Shown here piece by piece: positions 1 to 4,737 of a stretch of DNA of 5,641 nucleotides; positions within the stretch are counted from its first letter, which is position 1, and the number at the start of each line of letters is the position of its first letter. This DNA is from an uncultured Eggerthella sp. (GTDB lineage: Bacteria; Actinomycetota; Coriobacteriia; Coriobacteriales; Eggerthellaceae): positions 1 to 5,641 of the forward strand of contig UQVJ01000100.1 of the NCBI GenBank assembly GCA_900544455.1, given 5' to 3'. A model generated the notes under the pieces. The model saw nothing but the letters and a program-made list of their open reading frames with translations. It was not told where the DNA came from and searched no databases. Made by a program: the position numbers and the translations under genes.

Positions 1-90
1 AGCTAACTTTAGCACAGATGAATAGCGCATGCCGAAAGTGGACGATTGGGAAGATTGGGCATTTGCCAAGGTTTGGGTTGCCATTTTTAT

Positions 91-130
91 TTGTGAACGA
101 AAAAGGCGCTCGCCAAATGGCGAGCGCCTT
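91..130 (-). terminator. Intrinsic terminator after the TIM-barrel gene
   Basis: A perfect 12-bp inverted repeat (103-114 paired with 119-130, 4-nt loop AAAT) is GC-rich. On the minus strand it is followed by TTTTTCG. It begins 28 nt after the stop codon of the minus-strand gene ending at 159, so it is the 3' end of that transcript. Positions 1-90 to its left show no gene, no clear hairpin and no start signals. Confidence 0.9.
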
Positions 131-158
131 AACTTTGCAGGTAAGTGACCTGGTAATG

Positions 159-989
159 CTACTTCTTAATGGATTTGAATGCTTCGGTCTGAGCCTTGAT
201 GCCGCGCTCGGCTGCCAGGCGCTCGATGGAAGTTGCGCCGAAGAAGCCATCGATACCAGGAACGTTTTCGATGATGTAAGCCGCATCCTTGGGCTCGGAG
301 ATGGGGCCACCATGGCAGATAACGAGTGCATCGGGGTTGATGTCCTTTACAACCTTTACGATGCCTTCGATGATCTTTGCGCAATCCTCGAGAGTGCGTG
401 CGGTTTCTGCGCCGATGGTGCCGCCGGTGGTAAGGCCCATATGAGCAACGATGATGTCTGCACCCGCCTTGGTCATTGCCGCTGCCTGCTCTTCATCGAA
501 GACATACGGGCAGGTAAGCATATCGAGCTTGTGAGCCTCGGCAATCATATCTACCTCAAGGCCGTAGCCCATGCCGGTTTCTTCGAGGTTCTTACGGAAC
601 GTACCGTCGATAAGGCCAACAGTGGGGAAGTTCTGAACGCCGTTGAAGCCCTGCTCCTTAAGCTCGGCAAGGTACTTCTTCATTACGCGGAAGGGGTCGG
701 TGCCACATACGCCAGCGAGCACGGGGGTGTCCTTCACAACAGGCAGAACCTCGGCGCCCATTTCAACAACGATCTGGTTTGCATCGCCGTAGGAAAGCAG
801 GCCAGCAAGAGAGCCGCGGCCAGCCATGCGGAATCGACCAGAGTTATAGATAACGAAGATGTCGGCACCGCCGGCCTCAGCGGATTTAGCCGTGATGCCC
901 GTACCGGCGCCTACACCGAGCAGGATGTTGCCTTCGTCGAGGGACTTGCGGAACCGGTCGAGGATTTCTGCGCGGGACAATTCAAGCAT
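159..989 (-). CDS. Phosphoenolpyruvate hydrolase-like TIM-barrel protein
   Basis: The 276-aa protein belongs to the PEP hydrolase-like TIM-barrel family (PF09370 type), judged from remembered family motifs. In order these are GVGAGTGITAK (25-35), YNSGRFRMAGRGSLAG (48-63), GVCGTDPF (93-100), GFNGVQNFPTVGLIDG (114-129), HMGLTTGG (183-190), CHGGPISEP (225-233) and GFFGATSIER (248-257). Glycine-rich strand ends repeat around the barrel as expected, and length is normal for a single-domain member. There is no signal peptide or membrane helix, so it should be cytosolic. The ATG at 989 follows AAGGAG with a 6-nt gap. The true substrate is not established; the family name rests on similarity to PEP mutase/hydrolase enzymes. 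It lies downstream of a UPF0261 gene on the same strand, the usual partner, and that pair equals the two halves of plant Tm-1. A terminator lies between them, so it may have its own promoter. Confidence 0.93.
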   Translation of the reverse strand: MLELSRAEILDRFRKSLDEGNILLGVGAGTGITAKSAEAGGADIFVIYNSGRFRMAGRGSLAGLLSYGDANQIVVEMGAEVLPVVKDTPVLAGVCGTDPFRVMKKYLAELKEQGFNGVQNFPTVGLIDGTFRKNLEETGMGYGLEVDMIAEAHKLDMLTCPYVFDEEQAAAMTKAGADIIVAHMGLTTGGTIGAETARTLEDCAKIIEGIVKVVKDINPDALVICHGGPISEPKDAAYIIENVPGIDGFFGATSIERLAAERGIKAQTEAFKSIKK

Positions 990-1043
990 GGTTTTCTCCT
1001 TTTCCTTGAGGAACTGTCACTTTAATGAGCATTTTTCCAATAA

Positions 1044-1073
1044 GAAATACTGCCCTTATGGAAAGAGGCTCAA
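1044..1073 (-). promoter_or_regulatory. Weak candidate promoter for the TIM-barrel gene
   Basis: On the minus strand TTGAGC (1068-1073) is separated by 18 bp from TATTTC (1044-1049). Both boxes match the sigma70 consensus poorly (4/6 and 3/6). It is listed because a strong terminator upstream implies that this gene needs a start site in the 990-1114 gap. I cannot tell this candidate from chance AT-rich sequence. Confidence 0.25.
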
Positions 1074-1114
1074 TGAAGCTAGGGTAGTGGTGCTGCTCGG
1101 GCACCTTCTGCAAG

Positions 1115-1147
1115 AAAAAGACGAGAACTGTGCGTTCTCGTCTTTTT
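1115..1147 (-). terminator. Intrinsic terminator between the two Tm-1-half genes (bidirectional)
   Basis: A perfect 14-bp inverted repeat (1115-1128 with 1134-1147, loop TGTGC) has a GACGAGAAC core flanked by A5 on the left and T6 on the right, so each strand shows a stem followed by a U tract. It starts 8 nt after the UPF0261 stop codon. It should end that transcript and limit read-through into the TIM-barrel gene 126 nt further on. Confidence 0.88.
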
Positions 1148-1155
1148 TATATACG

Positions 1156-2364
1156 TTATTGATTCATGAGGTCGATCAGCTTTTGTGCTGCAGCAATGGC
1201 GAATTCGTCGTCGTTCACATGGGCATCCATTTCGATGAGCTCGGCCTTTGTCGGGTCGATTTCATCGCGAAGCACCTGGAACAGTGCCGCATCTTCTTCA
1301 GGACCGTAGAATGGTTGGCCTTCGGCGTCGATCATCGAAACGCCCTTCAGAGGCAGCATTACAGCGCACGGGCCAATGGACATGTTGACTTTGTCTGCGA
1401 TAGCACGCCCAATTTGCTCGTTTTCTTCAACCGTGGTGCGCATAAGCGTAACGGTTGGATTGTGCTTGTACAGGTTGCGAGACTGGTAATGCTCGGGGAC
1501 GGTATCCCACGGGCCGAAATTCACCATGTCGTCAGCGCCTACGGACACCACAGCGGGAACACCGTTAAGGGCGGCAGCACTGCAGCGATCAGGGCCAGCG
1601 TTAAGAACGCCGCCAGCAATTTCATCGCACCATTCGGTGGTAGTCAGATCGAGTACGCCTTTGATGAAGCCGCCGTTGATCAGTGATTCCATGCATTTTC
1701 CGCCCGTGCCAGTTGCATGGAATACAAGTACTTCATAGCCGTTTGATTCCAGGTATGCCTGTGCTTTCTGGATAGCGGGCGTGGTAACGCCGAACATGGT
1801 TGCGGCCACAAGTGGTTTGGAATCTTCGTGCTTGGGAGCAGTGTGCTCGAGCATGCCTGCCATAGCGGCAACTGCATTGTTGAAGATCGTTGCAGAGAAG
1901 GAATTGATGCCCGCAACGTCAACGATGGAGGGGAACATGGCAATGTCGGATGCGCCGACGTAGGGCGAAGTATCGCCTGAAGCCATGGTGGACACCATAA
2001 CCTTGGGAACGCCTACCGGCAGCTTGCGCATGCCTGCGGTTGCGATAGCGGTTCCGCCCGATCCGCCCATGGAAAAGACGCCGTCAAAGCGACCGTTGGC
2101 ATACAGCGTAGGCAAAAGCTTTTCAACGCCGCGCGTCATGGTTTCTGTGGCGAAGGCGCGGTCCTTCTTTTCGGCGATGGTTGACATTTCGATATCAACT
2201 GCTGCTGCTACTTCCGTGTTGGTAACGTCAGGCATGGTTTGCGGATCAAATACGCCACAGTGGATGGTGATGGTGTTGATGCCCAGCTCTTCGAAGCGGG
2301 TTTTAACGTAGGCGAATTCTTCGCCTTTGGTGTCAAATGTGCCAATAATAGCAACAGTTTTCAT
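1156..2364 (-). CDS. UPF0261 / Tm-1-like ATP-binding domain protein
   Basis: The 402-aa protein is a full-length member of UPF0261 (PF06792 type), the family of the N-terminal domain of tomato Tm-1. Visible family motifs are IGTFDTKGEE at the N-terminus (7-16), GGSGGTAIAT (100-109), MASGDTSPYVGASDI (127-141), FHATGTGGK (215-223), DLTTTE (239-244), AGPDR (256-260), MVNFG (280-284) and LPLKGVSMID (337-346). In Tm-1 structures the equivalent domain binds ATP; the bacterial activity is unknown. There is no signal peptide, so it should be cytosolic. I start at ATG 2364: a TTG 15 nt upstream would keep the frame, but the strong Shine-Dalgarno GGGGGAGG falls inside that extension and sits 6-7 nt before 2364. 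The gene is first in its transcript, with a recognisable promoter and operator-like repeats upstream and a terminator directly downstream. Its partner is the TIM-barrel gene to the left. Confidence 0.95.
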   Translation of the reverse strand: MKTVAIIGTFDTKGEEFAYVKTRFEELGINTITIHCGVFDPQTMPDVTNTEVAAAVDIEMSTIAEKKDRAFATETMTRGVEKLLPTLYANGRFDGVFSMGGSGGTAIATAGMRKLPVGVPKVMVSTMASGDTSPYVGASDIAMFPSIVDVAGINSFSATIFNNAVAAMAGMLEHTAPKHEDSKPLVAATMFGVTTPAIQKAQAYLESNGYEVLVFHATGTGGKCMESLINGGFIKGVLDLTTTEWCDEIAGGVLNAGPDRCSAAALNGVPAVVSVGADDMVNFGPWDTVPEHYQSRNLYKHNPTVTLMRTTVEENEQIGRAIADKVNMSIGPCAVMLPLKGVSMIDAEGQPFYGPEEDAALFQVLRDEIDPTKAELIEMDAHVNDDEFAIAAAQKLIDLMNQ

Positions 2365-2388
2365 GTAAGCCTCCCCCAAAAATAGATC

Positions 2389-2411
2389 CCAATAGCTTCG
2401 AGGGCTATTGG
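2389..2411 (-). other. Stem-loop at the predicted 5' end of the UPF0261 transcript
   Basis: A perfect 8-bp stem, CCAATAGC (2389-2396) with GCTATTGG (2404-2411), has a 7-nt loop. On the minus strand it starts about one nucleotide after the predicted transcription start (~2412) and ends 24 nt before the start codon, just upstream of the Shine-Dalgarno. On the plus strand the same stem is followed by CTTTTTTAC, so it could also terminate plus-strand (antisense) transcription. I favour a 5' stabilising or regulatory hairpin, but both readings fit. Confidence 0.6.
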
Positions 2412-2418
2412 CTTTTTT

Positions 2419-2447
2419 ACAATAGATTAAGAATTGTTAGAAATCAA
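2419..2447 (-). promoter_or_regulatory. Sigma70-like promoter of the UPF0261 gene
   Basis: Reading the minus strand, TTGATT (2442-2447) and TATTGT (2419-2424) are separated by exactly 17 bp. Each box matches the consensus at 4 of 6 positions. The predicted start near 2412 gives a leader of about 48 nt. The spacer contains a GTTAGAA half-site that recurs upstream. Confidence 0.55.
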
Positions 2448-2460
2448 TGAACGTGTTCAT
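2447..2460. promoter_or_regulatory. 14-bp palindrome abutting the -35 box (operator candidate)
   Basis: ATGAAC-GT-GTTCAT is a perfect inverted repeat with 6-bp arms. It touches the -35 hexamer of the UPF0261 promoter, the place where an activator or repressor dimer would act. No regulator gene lies in the window, so the binding protein is unknown. Confidence 0.5.
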
Positions 2461-2492
2461 CTAGACGGACGGATTAAGCTTTTTGGGCATTC

Positions 2493-2513
2493 GTTAGAAG
2501 CACCTCTTCTAAC
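2493..2513. promoter_or_regulatory. GTTAGAAG inverted repeat upstream of the UPF0261 promoter
   Basis: GTTAGAAG (2493-2500) and CTTCTAAC (2506-2513) form a perfect 8-bp inverted repeat around CACCT. A third copy of the half-site, GTTAGAA, lies at 2436-2442 inside the promoter. A repeated half-site at and upstream of a promoter suggests a DNA-binding regulator. It could instead be a weak hairpin ending transcription from the 2627-4050 operon, but on the minus strand no U tract follows it. Confidence 0.45.
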
Positions 2514-2626
2514 TTTTCTGTTGCTTGCTCATTTAAAAATAGTGTCGTTCCACCAGGTAAACAGTGTTATCTGTTCCTATTGATACTGTTCTGAAATAGG
2601 CTTGAATACCAATTCGATATGAAACT

Positions 2627-3508
2627 TTAACTGCGGTTTGCTTTATGCCATTGGGTTGTATGCTCGTCGGTGACTTCAAGCGTTGCACAGTCCACCAAAT
2701 AGAAATCGACGATTTCGGCAGAAGCGGATTCTGCTCCATCTGCTGCGAAGCGGTGCTTTTGCAGAACGTATTCCCGGTTCGATAATCTTTCGTGCTGTTC
2801 GTTCAGGACAATGTGTAGCTCGGTAACTTGGCCAGTTTTTTCGTTTGGTTCCCTGGAGATTACGGCATAGGGGTAGCCCTTAGCCGTAATTTTGTATTCC
2901 ATTTCAAATTCGCCGAGGCCAAGGTAGTTGGCAACCGCTGCCATTTCCTGTTTGTATGCTTGGTAGTCCTGGGCGGTAGGGTAGCCGTCTTCGTCGATCT
3001 TTGGGGTTTCGTTTTGTGTATCAGGAATCGTTTTGCCGTTATAGGTGTCTAGCTGGAGCTCTTCAATTTCCCCATCCAAGCTGAGGTTGTAGCGATAGTC
3101 GTTTTGCTCTTCGCCGAATATGGTGGCTGATGCGTGGTCGCTGCCCCATGTAGTTTCCCAGTTTTCAGGACCAAGGTTTTTGCCGTCGTTGGCAATGTCG
3201 AAGCTGCACGTTGTGACGGTTTTCCCATTGCTTTCGAGAACAAGACGGGCGTGGGTTGAACCGAAGGGCCAATCCGGTTCTCCGATTTGCTGAAAGTGCA
3301 GTTCGTGGGTGCCATCGGGGGATTCCGATACGTCGATATCGGTTGTTTTGTAATTGATGTTGTAAAGAAGTAGGCCGCTCGCCAGCGCAATAAGAACCCA
3401 GATCCACGCTGCGATTCCCAGGAAGATTTGGATTCCTCGTTTTTTGATAAGGGCACAGCCTACAACGTTAGCTGTGGCAATGAGCAGCATTATGAGAATA
3501 GACACCAT
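2627..3508 (-). CDS. Membrane-anchored protein of unknown function
   Basis: I do not recognise this 293-aa protein. Two hydrophobic helices lie at the N-terminus (about 3-20 and 26-49), separated by a short positive loop (KKR at 22-24). By the positive-inside rule the loop is cytoplasmic, which puts both the N-terminus and residues 50-293 outside. The soluble part starts with SPDGTHEL (63-70), WPFGSTHARLVL (80-91), FDIANDGKN (103-111), ENWETTWGSD (115-124) and GEEQNDYRYNL (132-142), resembling small beta-rich, DUF-type extracytoplasmic domains. A low-complexity linker (about 158-178) and a second alpha/beta part follow. The ATG at 3508 has AAGGA about 9 nt upstream. It follows the 160-aa gene by 59 nt with no terminator between, so the two are probably cotranscribed. 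No clear terminator follows it. After its stop a +1 frame stays open for 30 more codons. Confidence 0.8.
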   Translation of the reverse strand: MVSILIMLLIATANVVGCALIKKRGIQIFLGIAAWIWVLIALASGLLLYNINYKTTDIDVSESPDGTHELHFQQIGEPDWPFGSTHARLVLESNGKTVTTCSFDIANDGKNLGPENWETTWGSDHASATIFGEEQNDYRYNLSLDGEIEELQLDTYNGKTIPDTQNETPKIDEDGYPTAQDYQAYKQEMAAVANYLGLGEFEMEYKITAKGYPYAVISREPNEKTGQVTELHIVLNEQHERLSNREYVLQKHRFAADGAESASAEIVDFYLVDCATLEVTDEHTTQWHKANRS

Positions 3509-3567
3509 TTAGGGGTTCCTTGGATCATCATCCTTGTAGTTGGTGCTTAGAGGATAGCGCCGAGCCG

Positions 3568-4050
3568 TTACTTCTTGAACTTATTCAAAAGGAACCCGAA
3601 AAGGCCTATGCCGTCTTCTATGGCGTTCTTTGTTCTTGTGTAGTCGCCCATCGTGTCGTTTTCGATCATGCGCTCTCGGTTTTCCCTTAGGATACGGCCT
3701 TCGGCTTCAACTTTGGCGGATGTTAGCACTGAATCCGCAAGGTATTCCGCGGTTTCTTTTCGGTTCTCGCGCATCATGCTCTTGGCGGTTTTGAGCGATT
3801 CCCGCTGCTGTTCTTTTGCTTGCGGGGAGTTTTTCTGGGCGCACTGGCAGATGAGTGCCACAAACTTCTCCGAAAGTCCTTCAGACGCGAAGCGGTTTTC
3901 GAAGGTATTGAAGTCTGCGCACTGTTCGCCAAGCGCGATCACTTCGGCGCAGAATGAGTCCACTTCGGGCTGCAAGTCATCAGGCACGATGAGATATTCA
4001 TCGAAGTAGTGCGTTTTCGCATTAACGCTTTTCTGTACGTCGCTGTTCAT
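3568..4050 (-). CDS. Charged helical cytoplasmic protein of unknown function
   Basis: I do not recognise this 160-aa protein. It has no signal peptide or membrane helix. Composition is rich in E, K, R, A and S with few prolines after residue 30, so it is probably mostly helical. A short internal echo, MRENRKET (93-100) and LRENRERM (121-128), is spaced 28 residues, consistent with related helices. The last 15 residues (IGLFGFLLNKFKK region) form an amphipathic, positively charged tail that could touch the membrane. Cysteines lie at 34, 44, 68 and 70. The ATG at 4050 is preceded by AAAGGG 8 nt upstream, and no better in-frame start is visible. It is the first gene of a probable two-gene unit with the membrane protein downstream, so the two products may work together; that is inference from position only. 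Confidence 0.78.
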   Translation of the reverse strand: MNSDVQKSVNAKTHYFDEYLIVPDDLQPEVDSFCAEVIALGEQCADFNTFENRFASEGLSEKFVALICQCAQKNSPQAKEQQRESLKTAKSMMRENRKETAEYLADSVLTSAKVEAEGRILRENRERMIENDTMGDYTRTKNAIEDGIGLFGFLLNKFKK

Positions 4051-4066
4051 GTTCGTGCCCTTTCTC

Positions 4067-4239
4067 GCATGCGTTAGCTAGGGGAAGTGCTCCTTATACG
4101 ACAGTGCCACAGTCGCATGCGCGAGGGAATGAACGTGTGTCCCATTATTGCCGCAGGCATGCGCCCTTGTTTCCCATTTTTGAGTGACGGGGGTGTCGCT
4201 AAACGTTCTGTCGGGTTGCGCTTCTACGTTAAGCATGCG
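4067..4239. repeat. Cluster of four GCATGCG motifs
   Basis: GCATGCG occurs at 4067-4073, 4115-4121, 4157-4163 and 4233-4239. The first two extend to the 8-bp palindrome CGCATGCG. Four copies of a six-base palindrome within 173 bp of noncoding DNA exceed chance expectation of well under one. All lie between the terminator at 4246-4280 and the start codon at 4050. I see no convincing gene in 4051-4245. Confidence 0.55.
4093..4098 (-). promoter_or_regulatory. Candidate -10 box for the 160-aa gene
   Basis: TATAAG on the minus strand matches TATAAT at 5 of 6 positions and would start transcription near 4086, giving a leader of about 36 nt. No good -35 box lies 16-18 bp upstream, so an activator or a different sigma factor may be needed. 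The call rests on a single hexamer. Confidence 0.35.
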
Positions 4240-4245
4240 AACGCT

Positions 4246-4280
4246 GAAAAAGCGCCCATCGGTAATCATCGATGGGCGCT
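4246..4280 (-). terminator. Intrinsic terminator of the anchored surface-protein gene
   Basis: An 11-bp perfect stem (4251-4261 with 4270-4280, AGCGCCCATCG arms, 8-nt loop) is followed on the minus strand by TTTTTC. It begins 22 nt after the TAA at 4303, so the sorting-signal reading frame on the minus strand is a true gene 3' end and not a chance frame. Confidence 0.9.
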
Positions 4281-4302
4281 CGTAGCCAGCATGTTCTTAT
4301 TC

Positions 4303-4530
4303 TTAACGCTTCTTTGTCGCCAGAGTGGAGGCCAACAAAGCGCTTGCTGCTATCAGCAATGCTGCGATCGCGACGATTAGCATGTTCGCATCGCCCGTAT
4401 GAGGGGTGGCTGCCGCTGTTTTGTTGTCTGCGGCGGACTTATTGCTCGCGTTGGGATCGCTGCCTTCTGTTGGCTTGGCGTCTTCACCGGGAGCGGTCTT
4501 TTCGGTATAGACGTTTTCGAACGTCATGAC
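4303..4530 (-). pseudogene. 3' fragment of a cell-wall-anchored surface protein (sorting signal)
   Basis: The frame encodes the last ~75 residues of a sortase substrate. It starts with TFENVYTEK, runs through a disordered spacer rich in A, K, T, D, P and S, then reaches a TPHTG sorting motif (codons at 4393-4407), a ~22-residue hydrophobic helix (from MLIVAIAALL) and a KKR tail before TAA. This layout is the standard Gram-positive wall-anchor signal, with TPHTG in place of LPxTG. A terminator follows. What is missing is the protein: rightward of about 4530 the same frame stays open to 4635 but encodes nothing repeat-like, and the plus strand there carries surface-repeat sequence instead. The fragment has therefore been cut off from its own N-terminal part, most simply by inversion of the DNA to the right. 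An automatic call would extend the frame to an ATG at 4635, which I do not believe is the start. Confidence 0.75.
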
Positions 4531-4548
4531 ATCAACGGGTGTATGACG
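4510..4548. repeat. Inverted repeats at the surface-protein junction (candidate crossover site)
   Basis: CGTCAT (4522-4527) and ATGACG (4543-4548) are inverted around 15 bp. Allowing one bulged base, the arms grow to CGTCATgACA and TGTATGACG around an 8-bp spacer TCAACGGG, an arm-spacer-arm layout like tyrosine-recombinase core sites. A second perfect palindrome, GACGTT-TTCG-AACGTC, overlaps at 4510-4525. The site lies exactly where coding switches strand. No recombinase gene and no second copy of the site are in the window. Confidence 0.4.
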
Positions 4549-4737
4549 ATTACTGGTGGAGAGTTTGTATGCAATGCCCCTTATAAGAAATGGGCTCATC
4601 CGCAGGTTGTTGTAACTGGCGTGGTAGATGGCCATTCGTCCTCCATGAAGATTATGGGCGGCTCATTTACCAATACGTTCAAGGATACGGTCCAGAACAT
4701 ATTCCATGGTGTTGGCAAAGCTACCAGCGATAACTTC

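Noticed and set aside
18..1025. 335-codon open frame on the plus strand
   Set aside because: It is antisense to the TIM-barrel gene, has no ribosome binding site and no recognisable motifs, and it crosses a terminator hairpin.
859..1686. 275-codon open frame on the plus strand
   Set aside because: It spans the intergenic terminator and lies antisense to two well-supported genes. Its translation has no family features.
2364..2379. Five-codon N-terminal extension of the UPF0261 protein from a TTG start
   Set aside because: The Shine-Dalgarno GGGGGAGG lies inside it, and family members start at the MKTVAIIGTFDTKG-type sequence.
4078..4269. 63-codon minus-strand frame between the terminator and the 160-aa gene
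   Set aside because: It overlaps the terminator stem and the GCATGCG cluster, has no ribosome site, and shows no protein-like pattern.
4399..4530. N-terminal part of the plus-strand surface frame (MRGGC...), which looks faintly like a signal peptide
   Set aside because: It is the exact antisense of the sorting-signal fragment. Its hydrophobicity comes from the complement of the anchor codons, and no ribosome site precedes it.
4531..4635. N-terminal part of the minus-strand anchor frame (MAIYHASYNN...)
   Set aside because: It is antisense to repeat-coding sequence and resembles neither a signal peptide nor a surface repeat. It is open by chance.
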